DNA of 64,000 nucleotides from Streptomyces sp. RPA4-2 (lineage in GTDB: Bacteria > Actinomycetota > Actinomycetes > Streptomycetales > Streptomycetaceae), in assembly GCF_012273515.2 (NCBI RefSeq), contig NZ_CP050975.2, positions 2,418,001 to 2,482,000 on the forward strand. The letters run 5' to 3'. The notes beneath the pieces were generated by a model that had not been told where the DNA came from, searched no databases, and was given only the letters and a program-made list of their open reading frames with translations. Numbering within the stretch: position 1 is the stretch's first letter; every line of letters starts with the position of its first letter. Position numbers and translations under genes: made by a program. Positions 33,683-43,405 of the stretch are shown here, one piece after another.

Positions 33683-34645
33683 ATGCCTGAGATATCGCCG
33701 GACCCCGAGCGAGGGCCCGACCGTCCCGCGCCCACCGCGGAGGAACCCGCCTGGCGTCCCACTCCCCACGGTGCCCGCCACCCGGCGGAACCGCCTTCCT
33801 TCACAGGGTCCCCGGCGCCCTGGCTGAGCGGTGCGGCCCCGGACGGGGAACGGCTGCCCGGAACGCGGCGGCTCTGGCTGGCCGGAGGACTCGCGGTGGC
33901 GGTTCTCGTCACCACCGCGATCGCCGTACTGGACCAGCGAACTGACATCGCGTCATGGGACCGGGCGAACCGGACCGTCTCCGACACGGAACCGCCCTTG
34001 CCGCCCGCCGACTTCACCACGGCCTCCGGCGAGGCGGCGACCCCGGCCGGCGAGCCCACCCCGTCCTCCGCACGGGCTTCCGGCTCCGCGCCGACGGGCC
34101 AGGCCTCCCCCAAGTCCTCGGCACGGGGCTCCGACAGCATGGGCGCTCCCGGCACCACCGGACCGTCCAAAGCGGCCCCGTCCAGCAAGCCTCCCGCGTC
34201 CCGGCCCTCCTCCACGCCCTCGCCGAAATCGGTCCGGTCCGTCAACTACCCGGACCGGTACTGGCACTTGCGCCACGGCTACGTCCGTCTCGACGAGGTC
34301 ACCGCCGACAGTCCGGCCGACATCAGGCGGGACGCCGACTTCACGGTGGTGGCGGGGCTCGGGAACGCCTCCTGCTACTCCTTCGCCACCGCCGACGGCG
34401 GCTACCTCCGCCATCGGGACTTCGTCCTGCGTGCCGACCGCGACGACGGTTCCGCCCTCTTCGAGCGGGACGCCACCTTCTGCCCCCGGACCTCGGCGTA
34501 CAGCGGCGCCGTCATGCTGGAGTCGCTGAACTATCCGGGCCGCTATCTGCGGCACCGCAACTTCCGGCTCCGCCTGGAGGCGTACGACAACTCCCGGCTC
34601 TTCCGCGCGGACTCGGCGTTCCGTGTGGTCGACGGCCTGACCTGA
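33683..34645 (+). CDS. Membrane-anchored AbfB-domain protein
   Basis: GGAGG seven bases upstream supports the ATG at 33683. The 320-residue protein has a proline-rich cytosolic N-terminus (about 1-60), one transmembrane helix (LWLAGGLAVAVLVTTAIAVL, near 64-83), a long Ser/Pro/Ala linker, then a C-terminal AbfB (alpha-L-arabinofuranosidase B) beta-trefoil (about 185-320). Three repeats are visible, each with RSVNYPDRYWHLRH, YLRHRDFVLRA or YPGRYLRHRNFRLRLEAYD. AbfB domains bind arabinose side chains. No catalytic domain is present, so it is a surface binding protein or an arabinan sensor. Confidence 0.8.
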   Translation: MPEISPDPERGPDRPAPTAEEPAWRPTPHGARHPAEPPSFTGSPAPWLSGAAPDGERLPGTRRLWLAGGLAVAVLVTTAIAVLDQRTDIASWDRANRTVSDTEPPLPPADFTTASGEAATPAGEPTPSSARASGSAPTGQASPKSSARGSDSMGAPGTTGPSKAAPSSKPPASRPSSTPSPKSVRSVNYPDRYWHLRHGYVRLDEVTADSPADIRRDADFTVVAGLGNASCYSFATADGGYLRHRDFVLRADRDDGSALFERDATFCPRTSAYSGAVMLESLNYPGRYLRHRNFRLRLEAYDNSRLFRADSAFRVVDGLT

Positions 34646-34693
34646 GCCCGGAATCGGGGCCGGGCGACCGGCAGCGGAGCGGGAACAGCGAAA

Positions 34694-34734
34694 ACGTGCG
34701 TGGTCCCCGGCGCACTGCCGGGGGCCACGCACGT
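34694..34734. terminator. Bidirectional terminator
   Basis: ACGTGCGTGG (34694-34703) pairs with CCACGCACGT (34725-34734), with an inner CCCCGGC/GCCGGGG extension, between the convergent AbfB-protein gene and the end of the suf operon. Confidence 0.75.
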
Positions 34735-34805
34735 ACGACGCCGGGGTGGGCGTACGACCGGACGCCGCGGTGGACGTCCGGTCGGAGGCCGGAACGGACG
34801 ACCGG

Positions 34806-35144
34806 TCAGACGTTGAAGCCGAGTGCCCGAAGCTGCTCGCGCCCGTCGTCCGTGATCTTGTCCGGGCCCCACGGCGGCATCCAGACCCAGTTGATGCGCA
34901 GTTCGTTGACGATGCCGTCCGTGGCGGACTTGGCCTGGTCCTCGATGACGTCGGTGAGCGGGCAGGCCGCGGACGTCAGGGTCATGTCGATCGTCGCGAT
35001 GTTCGCGTCGTCGATGTGGATGCCGTAGATCAGGCCGAGGTTGACGACGTCGATGCCCAGCTCGGGGTCGACGACGTCGTACAGCGCCTCGCGGAGTTCG
35101 TCCTCCGAGGCCGGCTTCGTCGTCAGGGTCTCGTTCTCGCTCAT
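34806..35144 (-). CDS. Metal-sulfur cluster assembly factor (DUF59/MIP18, SufT-like)
   Basis: The 112-residue protein has the MIP18 pattern: ELREALYDVVDPELGIDVVNLGLIYGI, then MTLTSAACPLTDVIEDQA with the conserved reactive cysteine, and a closing WVWMPPWGPDKITDDGREQLRALGF. Proteins of this kind help hand iron-sulfur clusters to target enzymes. It is the last gene of the suf operon and starts within the sufU stop. Confidence 0.9.
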   Translation of the reverse strand: MSENETLTTKPASEDELREALYDVVDPELGIDVVNLGLIYGIHIDDANIATIDMTLTSAACPLTDVIEDQAKSATDGIVNELRINWVWMPPWGPDKITDDGREQLRALGFNV

Positions 35145-35605
35145 GCCGTCTTCCTCTCGGCGCTCTCGCCCAGAGCCTGGGCTGTCGCGTCCTTCCACGC
35201 CATCCAGCTGAGGAGGGCGCACTTGACCCGGGCCGGGTACTTGGAGACACCGGCGAACGCGACCGCGTCCTCCAGCACCTCCTCCATCGCCTCGTCCGGC
35301 TCGGTCCGGCCCTTGGACTGCATCAGCTCCAGGAAGGTCTCCTGGATCTTCTGCGCCTCGGACACGTCCTTGCCGACGAGCAGATCGTTGAGCACGGACG
35401 CCGAGGCCTGGCTGATGGAGCAGCCCTGCCCCTCGTACGAGATGTCCGCGATCTGCTCGCCGTCGTACTTCACGCGCAGCGTGATCTCGTCGCCGCACGT
35501 CGGGTTGACGTGGTGCACCTCGGCATCGCCATCCCGCAAGCCCCGCCCGTGCGGGTGCTTGTAGTGGTCCAGGATGACTTCCTGGTACATCGAATCCAGC
35601 TTCAC
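35141..35605 (-). CDS. sufU: SufU-type zinc-dependent sulfurtransferase
   Basis: The 154-residue IscU-like protein has the three cysteines NPTCGDE (near residue 40), GQGCSIS (near 63) and VKCALLSW (near 128) plus the insertion typical of SufU. In Gram-positive bacteria SufU binds zinc and accepts persulfide sulfur from SufS before passing it to SufBCD. Start GTG at 35605. It follows sufS with 16 bases between them and overlaps the DUF59 gene. Confidence 0.92.
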   Translation of the reverse strand: MKLDSMYQEVILDHYKHPHGRGLRDGDAEVHHVNPTCGDEITLRVKYDGEQIADISYEGQGCSISQASASVLNDLLVGKDVSEAQKIQETFLELMQSKGRTEPDEAMEEVLEDAVAFAGVSKYPARVKCALLSWMAWKDATAQALGESAERKTA

Positions 35606-35621
35606 GATCCCAGCCAGCCCC

Positions 35622-36874
35622 TCAGCCGAAGAAGTTCCGGACGTGCTCCAGGCCGTCTACCAGAGCGTCGATCTCGGCCGGCGTGGAGTACAGGTAGAAC
35701 GACGCTCGCGTGGTCGCAGGAATTCCGTAGCGCAGGCAGACCGGGCGCGCGCAGTGGTGTCCCACCCGGACCGCGATGCCCTGCTCGTCCAGGACCTGGC
35801 CCACGTCGTGCGGGTGGATGTCACCCAGCGTGAACGAGATCGCCGCGCCGCGGTCCTCGGCCGTGGTCGGGCCGATGATCCGCAGGTCGGGGACCTCGGT
35901 GAGCCGCTTCACCGCGTACTCGGTGAGCGCGTGCTCGTGGGCGAGGATCTTGTCCATGCCGATCGCGTTCAGGTAGTCGATCGCCGCGCCGAGACCGACC
36001 GCCTGGGCGATCGGCGGGGTGCCCGCCTCGAACTTGTGGGGCGCCGGGGCGTACGTCGACGAGTGCATCGACACCGTCTCGATCATCTCGCCGCCGCCCA
36101 GGAACGGGGGCAGGTCCTCCAACAGCTCCTGGCGGCCCCAGAGGACGCCGATGCCGGTCGGGCCGCACATCTTGTGGCCGGTGAAGGCCACGAAGTCGGC
36201 CTGGAGGGCCTGTACGTCCAGCGGCATGTGCGGAGCGGCCTGGGAGGCGTCGATGCAGACCAGCGCGCCGACCTCCTGGGCGCGGCGCACTATCGCCTCG
36301 ACCGGGTTCACGGTGCCCAGGATGTTCGACACCAGCACGAAGGAGACGATCTTCGTCTTCTCGGTGATGATCTCGTCGATGTTCGAGAGGTCGAGACGGC
36401 CGTCGTCGGTCAGGCCGAACCACTTCAGCTTCGCGCCCGTGCGCTGCGCGAGCAGCTGCCACGGCACGATGTTGGAGTGGTGCTCCATCTCCGTGATGAC
36501 GATCTCGGTCTCGTGGTCGACCCGGTAGGGCTCGTCGGCCCAGCCGAGCATGTTGGCCACGAGGTTGAGCGACTCGGAGGCGTTCTTGGTGAAGATCACC
36601 TCGTCGCGGCTCGGCGCGTTGATGAACGCGGCGACCTTGTCGCGCGCGCCCTCGTACAGCGCCGTGGCCTCCTCGGCGAGCACATGCACACCGCGGTGGA
36701 CGTTGGCGTTGTACTGCTCGTAGTAACCACTGAGGGCGTCCAGCACCTGGCGCGGCTTCTGTGAAGTCGCCGCGTTGTCCAGGTACACGAGCTTCCGGCC
36801 GTCGTGGACCAGTCGGTCCAGGATGGGGAAGTCCTTGCGGATCGCCTCGGTGTCGAGGAGGCCCGGCAGCTGCG

Positions 36875-36878
<4 letters not shown>
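35622..36878 (-). CDS. sufS: Cysteine desulfurase SufS
   Basis: A 418-residue PLP enzyme releasing sulfur from cysteine as a persulfide (EC 2.8.1.7). Motifs: VYLDNAATSQKPRQVLDAL at the start, TKNASESLNLVANML, EMEHHSNIVPWQ (PLP-stacking histidine), DASQAAPHMPLDV, the PLP lysine in FVAFTGHKMCGPTG and the catalytic cysteine loop VRVGHHCARPVC. The GTG start overlaps the sufC stop (GTGA). It passes sulfur to SufU, encoded next. Confidence 0.94.
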
Positions 36879-37639
<761 letters not shown>

Positions 37640-37646
37640 GGGTTCC

Positions 37647-37976
37647 TCAGGACTCCTGGGAGAGGGAGACGAGCACATCGTCCCCTTCGATCTTTACGGG
37701 GTAAACGGGGACGGGGCGCGTCGCGGGCAGGCCGGACGGTTTGCCGGTGCGGAGGTCGAACGCGGAGCCGTGCAGCCAGCACTCGATCTGACAGTCCTCC
37801 ACCTCGCCCTCGGAGAGCGAGACGTTCGCGTGCGAGCAGATGTCGTTGATCGCGAACACCTCCCCCTCGGTCTTCACGACCGAGACCGGCGTGCCGTCGA
37901 GTTCCACCCGCTTCGGGGTGTCCTCCTCCAGCTCGCTCAGCCCACAGGCGCGTACGAACGTCGTCGAGGCGGTCAT
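37647..37976 (-). CDS. Rieske [2Fe-2S] ferredoxin-like protein of the suf operon
   Basis: The 109-residue protein has one Rieske domain with both ligand pairs: CSHANV (near residue 47) and CWLHGSAFD (near 66), and a last strand YPVKIEGDDVLVSL. It belongs to the non-heme iron oxygenase ferredoxin-subunit group, which is fixed within actinobacterial suf operons. It may deliver electrons for cluster building, but its precise part is unproven. Start and sufD stop overlap by ATGA. Confidence 0.9.
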   Translation of the reverse strand: MTASTTFVRACGLSELEEDTPKRVELDGTPVSVVKTEGEVFAINDICSHANVSLSEGEVEDCQIECWLHGSAFDLRTGKPSGLPATRPVPVYPVKIEGDDVLVSLSQES

Positions 37977-39193
37977 CAGAGCGACGCCTCCAGCTCCTCG
38001 TCGATCTTCACGAGAAGGCGCTCTTCGATGTCGTCGACGCCGATCTGCTGGACCAGTCCGGCGAAGAAGCCGCGGACCACGAGCCGACGGGCCTCGTCGG
38101 CCGGAATCCCTCGGGCCATCAGGTAGAAGAGCTGCTCGTCGTCGAAGCGGCCGGTGGCGGAGGCGTGACCGGCGCCGACGATCTCGCCCGTCTCGATCTC
38201 CAGGTTCGGCACGGAGTCGACGCGGGCGCCGTCGGTCAGAACCAGGTTGCGGTTCATCTCGTAGGTGTCCGTGCCCTCGGCCTTGGCCTCGATGAGGACG
38301 TCGCCGATCCACACCGCGTGGGCGCCGTCGCCCTGGAGCGCGCCCTTGTACATGACGTTGGACTTGCAGTGCGGGGTGTTGTGGTCCACCAGGAGGCGGT
38401 GCTCCTGGTGCTGGCCGGCGTCGGTGAAGTACAGGCCGAACAGCTCGGCCTCGCCGCCGGTGCCGGCGTAGGAGACCCGCGGGTGCAGGCGTACGACGTC
38501 GCCGCCGAAGGTGACCACGAACGACTTGAAGGTGGCGTCCCGGCCGATCAGGGCGTTGTGCTGGCCCACGTGGACGGCGCTGTCGTCCCAGTCCTGGACG
38601 GAGACGACGGTGAGCTTGGCTCCGTCGCCCAGCACGAAGTCGACGTTGGCGGCGAGCACCGCGTCGCCAGTGTGGTCGATGACGACGACGGCCTCGGCGA
38701 AGGCTCCGAGCTCGACGACCTGGTGGCCGTAGGCGACCCCGCCCTCGCCGTGCACGGCGATGCGGATCGGCTCGGTGAGCACCGTCTCCTTGGGGACGGT
38801 GATGACACCGGCCTTCTCGAACGCCGAGTACGCCTGGGCGGCGACGCGGTCGACGGGGGTGCCCGCCGTGCCCAGCCGGGCGTCGTCACGGCCGACGGTC
38901 TCCACGAGGACGCCCTCGGGCGCCTGGATGTCGACCTTCACGCCGTCACCGGTGGCGACCGCGGTGCCGTCGTGCAGCCCGCGCAGGCGCTCCAGCGGGG
39001 TGAAGCGCCATTCCTCCTCGCGGCCGTGGGGGACCGGGAAGTCCGCCACGTCGAAGGACGGGGGCGCGCTCATGCGGGTGGCGACGGTCGACTCGGCGGC
39101 CACCGCGATCTGCCCGGCGGTGGTGGAACCCAGCGGTGGGGGTCCCCCCGCCCGAACGGAGTTGAGGGTGGGGGGGTTCTGAGCCTCGGCCAT
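37976..39193 (-). CDS. sufD: Fe-S cluster assembly protein SufD
   Basis: The 405-residue beta-helix scaffold protein pairs with SufB. Seen are the N-terminal helical domain with EEEWRFTPLERL, the SufBD core with DHNTPHCKSNVMYKGAL (the conserved His/Cys-containing turn), AEGTDTYEMNRNLVLTDGARVDSVPNLEI and GHASATGRFDDEQLFYLMARGI. The first 25 residues (NPPTLNSVRAGGPPPLGSTT) do not look like SufD. They come from a GC-rich palindromic repeat inserted in frame, so the original start may have lain downstream (MSAPPSFD, near residue 41). Confidence 0.93.
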   Translation of the reverse strand: MAEAQNPPTLNSVRAGGPPPLGSTTAGQIAVAAESTVATRMSAPPSFDVADFPVPHGREEEWRFTPLERLRGLHDGTAVATGDGVKVDIQAPEGVLVETVGRDDARLGTAGTPVDRVAAQAYSAFEKAGVITVPKETVLTEPIRIAVHGEGGVAYGHQVVELGAFAEAVVVIDHTGDAVLAANVDFVLGDGAKLTVVSVQDWDDSAVHVGQHNALIGRDATFKSFVVTFGGDVVRLHPRVSYAGTGGEAELFGLYFTDAGQHQEHRLLVDHNTPHCKSNVMYKGALQGDGAHAVWIGDVLIEAKAEGTDTYEMNRNLVLTDGARVDSVPNLEIETGEIVGAGHASATGRFDDEQLFYLMARGIPADEARRLVVRGFFAGLVQQIGVDDIEERLLVKIDEELEASL

Positions 39194-39283
39194 GGCTGTC
39201 GGTCTGCTCTCTTTCCTGCGTCGGTGGAGATCCTCGGGCCCGCCGGGAGGGGCGGGCCACCAGCTGTTTCCGGAAGGCGGCGG

Positions 39284-40708
39284 TTAACCGACCGAGCCTT
39301 CCATCTGCAGTTCGATCAGCCGGTTGAGTTCGAGGGCGTACTCCATCGGCAGTTCCTTGGCGATCGGCTCGACGAAGCCGCGCACGATCATCGCCATCGC
39401 CTCGAACTCGGTCATCCCTCGGCTCATCAGGTAGAAGAGCTGGTCCTCGGAGACCTTGGAGACCGTCGCCTCGTGGCCCATGGACACGTCGTCCTCGCGG
39501 ACGTCCACGTAGGGGTACGTGTCCGAGCGGGAGATCGTGTCGACGAGCAGCGCGTCGCACAGCACGTTGGACTTCGAGCCGTGGGCGCCCTCGCCGATCT
39601 CGACCAGACCGCGGTACGAGGTACGGCCACCGCCGCGCGCCACCGACTTGGAGACGATGTTCGACGAGGTGTTCGGCGCCATGTGGACCATCTTGGAGCC
39701 GGCGTCCTGGTGCTGGCCCTCGCCCGCGAAGGCGATGGACAGGGTCTCGCCCTTGGCGTGCTCGCCCATCAGGTAGACGGCCGGGTACTTCATGGTGACC
39801 TTGGAGCCGATGTTGCCGTCGATCCACTCCATGGTCGCGCCCTCGTACGCCACGGCGCGCTTGGTGACCAGGTTGTAGACGTTGTTCGACCAGTTCTGGA
39901 TGGTCGTGTAGCGGCAGCGGGCGCCCTTCTTCACGATGATCTCGACGACCGCGGAGTGCAGGGAGTCCGACTTGTAGATCGGCGCCGTACAGCCCTCGAC
40001 GTAGTGGACGTAGGCGTCCTCGTCGACGATGATCAGCGTCCGCTCGAACTGGCCCATGTTCTCCGTGTTGATACGGAAGTAGGCCTGGAGCGGGATCTCG
40101 ACGTGCACACCCTTCGGCACGTAGATGAAGGAGCCGCCGGACCACACCGCGGTGTTCAGCGACGCGAACTTGTTGTCGCCGACCGGGATGACCGTGCCGA
40201 AGTACTCCTTGAAGAGCTCCGGGTGCTGCTTGAGAGCGGTGTCGGTGTCCAGGAAGATGACGCCCTGCTCCTCCAGGTCCTCACGGATCTGGTGGTAGAC
40301 GACCTCGGACTCGTACTGGGCCGCGACACCCGCGACGAGGCGCTGCTTCTCCGCCTCCGGGATGCCGAGCTTGTCGTACGTGTTCTTGATGTCCTCGGGC
40401 AGGTCCTCCCAGGACTCCGCCTGCTTCTCCGTGGAGCGCACGAAGTACTTGATGTTGTCGAAGTCGATGCCCGACAGGTCCGAGCCCCAGTTGGGCATGG
40501 GCTTCTTCTCGAAGAGGCGCAGGCCCTTGAGGCGGAGCTTGGTCATCCACTCCGGCTCGTTCTTCTTCCCGGAGATGTCGCGGACGACGTCCTCGTTGAT
40601 GCCGCGCTTCGCAGAGGCACCGGCCACGTCGGAGTCGGCCCAACCGTATTCGTACGTACCCAGACCCTCGAGCTCAGGGTGGGCAGTCTCCTCGATGGGG
40701 AGCGTCAT
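39284..40708 (-). CDS. sufB: Fe-S cluster assembly protein SufB
   Basis: A 474-residue scaffold protein and the site of cluster assembly with SufC and SufD. Landmarks: [16 protein letters not shown] at the N-terminus, [19 protein letters not shown], the core [28 protein letters not shown] with the conserved cysteine, [16 protein letters not shown], and [29 protein letters not shown] near the C-terminus. Length and sequence are those of actinobacterial SufB, with no intein in the usual insertion sites. GGGAGG precedes the ATG, and the sufR stop overlaps its start. Confidence 0.95.
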   Translation of the reverse strand: MTLPIEETAHPELEGLGTYEYGWADSDVAGASAKRGINEDVVRDISGKKNEPEWMTKLRLKGLRLFEKKPMPNWGSDLSGIDFDNIKYFVRSTEKQAESWEDLPEDIKNTYDKLGIPEAEKQRLVAGVAAQYESEVVYHQIREDLEEQGVIFLDTDTALKQHPELFKEYFGTVIPVGDNKFASLNTAVWSGGSFIYVPKGVHVEIPLQAYFRINTENMGQFERTLIIVDEDAYVHYVEGCTAPIYKSDSLHSAVVEIIVKKGARCRYTTIQNWSNNVYNLVTKRAVAYEGATMEWIDGNIGSKVTMKYPAVYLMGEHAKGETLSIAFAGEGQHQDAGSKMVHMAPNTSSNIVSKSVARGGGRTSYRGLVEIGEGAHGSKSNVLCDALLVDTISRSDTYPYVDVREDDVSMGHEATVSKVSEDQLFYLMSRGMTEFEAMAMIVRGFVEPIAKELPMEYALELNRLIELQMEGSVG

Positions 40709-41457
40709 GCGGGGTTCCTCCCGGCGGTGCTTGCAGATGCGTTGGGATCGCGCTGATCGGACTTGGAAATCTTGGGGATGAACGTCGTGCACACACCGTC
40801 GCCGTGGGCGATGGTGGCCAGTCGCTGGACATGTGTGCCGAGCAGCTGGGAGAAGAACTCGGTCTCCGCCTCGCACAGCTGCGGGAACTGCTCGGCGACA
40901 TGCGCGACCGGGCAGTGGTGCTGGCAGAGCTGCTCGCCGACCGGTGCGCTGCGCGCCGTAGCAGCGTACCCGTCCGCGCTCAGGGCCTTGGCCAGGGCTT
41001 CGGTGCGGCCCTCGGGGGCCGCGGACTCGATGACCTCGCGGTACGCGTCCGCCTGGGCGGCGATCCTGGCGCGGGCGAAGGCGACGATCGCCTCGTCCCC
41101 GCCCTCACGCTCCGCGATCCATCGCAGGGCGTCGGCGGCGAGCGTGTCGTAGGACTGGTCGAAGGCGTCCCGGCCGCAGTCGGTCAGGGCGAACACCTTG
41201 GCGGGACGGCCGCGCGTGCGCGCGCCGTAGACCCGCTGCTCACGAGCTTCCACGACGTCGTCGGCGACGAGCGCGTCGAGGTGGCGGCGCACGGCGGCCT
41301 GGGTCAGCCCCAGCCGTCCCGCGAGGTCGGCCACCGTCGACGGGCCGTGGTCCAGGATGGACCGCGCGACCCGGTTGCGGGTGGACCGCTCACCGGTCGC
41401 GAGTTCCTCCTGCGGGGCCCCCGTGGGGGTCTCCCGAGCCTCGCCAACGTTTTTCAC
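40705..41457 (-). CDS. sufR: SufR-type iron-sulfur sensing repressor
   Basis: The 250-residue regulator has a winged helix (about residues 25-95: [39 protein letters not shown]) and a C-terminal cluster-binding motif [18 protein letters not shown], whose cysteines bind the [4Fe-4S] cluster in SufR homologues. It heads the suf operon and starts with GTG at 41457. A CAAC-N6-GTTG element covers the start codon. The N-terminal [15 protein letters not shown] stretch may be repeat-derived. Confidence 0.9.
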   Translation of the reverse strand: MKNVGEARETPTGAPQEELATGERSTRNRVARSILDHGPSTVADLAGRLGLTQAAVRRHLDALVADDVVEAREQRVYGARTRGRPAKVFALTDCGRDAFDQSYDTLAADALRWIAEREGGDEAIVAFARARIAAQADAYREVIESAAPEGRTEALAKALSADGYAATARSAPVGEQLCQHHCPVAHVAEQFPQLCEAETEFFSQLLGTHVQRLATIAHGDGVCTTFIPKISKSDQRDPNASASTAGRNPA

Positions 41458-41470
41458 AACGCCATTGTTG
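41457..41470 (-). promoter_or_regulatory. SufR operator, CAAC-N6-GTTG
   Basis: CAAC at 41457-41460 and GTTG at 41467-41470 are spaced by six bases, exactly the inverted repeat bound by cyanobacterial SufR. It overlaps the sufR start codon and a likely -10 box (AACAAT, minus strand), with TTGTCA 18 bases further upstream, so the repressor would block the whole operon. Confidence 0.65.
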
Positions 41471-41528
41471 CGTAATTCCTCAGGACCTGACAAGCCGCGT
41501 CCCAGGAGGCGGACGGTGCGGTGCATCA

Positions 41529-41544
41529 CTTAGGCATGCCTAAG
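41529..41544. promoter_or_regulatory. Perfect 16-bp palindrome, possible metalloregulator box
   Basis: CTTAGGCATGCCTAAG is a perfect palindrome with TTAGG/CCTAA halves like those of DtxR/IdeR/DmdR iron boxes, although the spacing between halves (four bases) differs from the 19-bp consensus. It lies between the suf operon and the AAC(3) gene. A second palindrome TTGATCGATCAA is at 41565-41576. Confidence 0.35.
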
Positions 41545-41618
41545 CTGACCTGGGGAAACGATCTTTGATCGATCAATTCGGTGGCATCGGGGTGTGGTCT
41601 CGGGGAGACTCCCGGAGC

Positions 41619-42470
41619 ATGTCGACACCCCCTCCCACCGGCCCACTCGTCACCCGGGGCACCCTCGCGGCGGAGCTTCGCGCACTCGGCGTCCGGCCCG
41701 GCGAAGCGCTCCTCGTGCACTCCTCGCTCCGATCCCTCGGCTGGGTCAACGGCGGCCCGGTCGCGGTCGTCCAAGGTCTGCTCGACGCGCTCGGCCCCGA
41801 CGGCACGCTGGTGGTCCCCACGCAGTCCGGCGAGCTGTCCGACCCGGCCCTGTGGAGCCGGCCGCCGGTCCCCGAGGAGTGGTGGTCGACCATTCGGGCG
41901 ACGATGCCCGCCTACGACCCCCTCGTCACCCCCACCCGTGGGCTCGGCGTGGTCCCGGAGACCGTCCGCACCTGGCCCGGCGCCCTGCGCAGCGCGCACC
42001 CGCAGACCTCCTTCGCGGCTCTCGGCCCGCGCGCGGCCGAGATCGTCGACGGCCACGCCCCGGACTGCCGGCTGGGTGAGCGCAGCCCGCTGGCCCGGCT
42101 GGAGGCCCTCGGCGCCCGCGTGCTCCTGCTCGGCACGGGCTACGACACCTGCACCAGCTTCCATCTCGCCGAGTACCGCATACCGGCGCCGCTCGTCGAG
42201 GTGGGGCGCCCGGTGCGGACGGCACGGGGAGCCACCCGGTGGGAGGTGGTCACGGAGGTCGCGATCGACTCCGACCGCTTCGACCAGCTGGGCTCCGACT
42301 TCGAGCGGGACCGCCCCGTCGTACGCGGCCGGGTGGGCGCGGCCGACGTACGCCTGTTCCCGGTCGCCGACGCGGTGGCGTACGCGGAGCGCTGGCTCAC
42401 GCTGCACCGCCCCGGTGCGCCCGGCCCGGATGCGGCCCCCGGCGCCCGCGGGCCCCGGAGACGTCCCTAG
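41619..42470 (+). CDS. AAC(3)-family aminoglycoside N-acetyltransferase-like protein
   Basis: The 283-residue protein has the Antibiotic_NAT fold: [42 protein letters not shown] near the N-terminus, [31 protein letters not shown] (HP motif of the active site) and [19 protein letters not shown]. Family members acetylate the 3-amino group of deoxystreptamine aminoglycosides with acetyl-CoA. It may give natural resistance or act on another amine. It starts 160 bp from sufR, divergently; an ABC exporter follows 11 bases downstream on the same strand. Confidence 0.82.
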   Translation: MSTPPPTGPLVTRGTLAAELRALGVRPGEALLVHSSLRSLGWVNGGPVAVVQGLLDALGPDGTLVVPTQSGELSDPALWSRPPVPEEWWSTIRATMPAYDPLVTPTRGLGVVPETVRTWPGALRSAHPQTSFAALGPRAAEIVDGHAPDCRLGERSPLARLEALGARVLLLGTGYDTCTSFHLAEYRIPAPLVEVGRPVRTARGATRWEVVTEVAIDSDRFDQLGSDFERDRPVVRGRVGAADVRLFPVADAVAYAERWLTLHRPGAPGPDAAPGARGPRRRP

Positions 42471-42481
42471 ACTTGCTCCTC

Positions 42482-43405
42482 ATGCGAAGCGAGCCCGTGG
42501 TCCAGGTCCAGGCCCTGGTGAAGCGGTACGGCACGAAGACCGCGGTGGACGGCCTCGACCTGGTGGCCAGGGCGGGCATCACCGCCGTACTCGGTCCCAA
42601 CGGGGCCGGCAAGACGACCACGGTCGAGACCTGCGAGGGGTACCGGAGGCCGGATTCCGGCACGGTGCGCGTCCTGGGCCTCGACCCGGTGAGACAGTCC
42701 GGTGAGCTGCACACCCGTATCGGCGTGATGCTCCAGTCCGGTGGGGTCTACTCCGGCGCGCGGGCCGACGAGATGCTCCGGCACGTGGCGAAACTGCACG
42801 CCCGCCCCCTCGACGTCGACGCGCTCATAGCGCGCCTGGGCCTCGACAGCTGTGGCCGTACGGCCTACCGGCGGCTGTCCGGCGGCCAGCAGCAGCGCCT
42901 CGCGCTCGCGATGGCCGTGGTCGGCCGCCCGGAGCTGGTCTTCCTCGACGAGCCGACCGCCGGCCTGGACCCGCAGGCCCGCCGGGCCACCTGGGACCTG
43001 GTCCGCGACCTGCGTAGCGACGGGGTCTCGGTCATCCTCACCACGCACCACATGGACGAGGCCGAGCAGCTCGCCGACGACGTCGCGATCATCGACGCCG
43101 GCCGGGTCATCGCACAGGGCTCCCCGGAGGAGCTGTGCCGCGGCGGCGCCGAGAACACCCTGCGGTTCACCGGCCGCCCCGGCCTCGACGTCGGCTCCCT
43201 GCTGAAGGCCCTCCCGGCCGACTGCACGGCGGCCGAGCTGACCCCCGGCGCCTACCGGGTGGGCGGCAAGGTCGATCCGCAGCTGCTGGCCACCGTCACC
43301 TCCTGGTGCGCGCAGCACGGGGTGATGCCGGAGAGGATCTCCGTCGAGCGGCACACCCTCGAAGACGTGTTTCTGGAACTGACCGGCAAGGAGCTGCGTT
43401 CGTGA
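42482..43405 (+). CDS. ABC transporter ATP-binding protein (DrrA-like)
   Basis: The 307-residue ATPase has Walker A GPNGAGKTTT (near 38), Q-loop VMLQSGGVY, signature LSGGQQQRLALAMA, Walker B LVFLDEPTAGLD and H-loop TTHHMDEAEQL. The C-terminal 80 residues form the regulatory extension found in DrrA/CcmA-type exporters. It is translationally coupled to the permease (GTGA) and follows the AAC(3)-like gene closely. The exported substrate is unknown. Confidence 0.9.
   Translation: MRSEPVVQVQALVKRYGTKTAVDGLDLVARAGITAVLGPNGAGKTTTVETCEGYRRPDSGTVRVLGLDPVRQSGELHTRIGVMLQSGGVYSGARADEMLRHVAKLHARPLDVDALIARLGLDSCGRTAYRRLSGGQQQRLALAMAVVGRPELVFLDEPTAGLDPQARRATWDLVRDLRSDGVSVILTTHHMDEAEQLADDVAIIDAGRVIAQGSPEELCRGGAENTLRFTGRPGLDVGSLLKALPADCTAAELTPGAYRVGGKVDPQLLATVTSWCAQHGVMPERISVERHTLEDVFLELTGKELRS

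Noticed and set aside
38165..40756. Long plus-strand open frame across sufD and sufB
   Set aside because: It covers two known genes on the other strand and gives valine/leucine/aspartate-rich translation without any domain.
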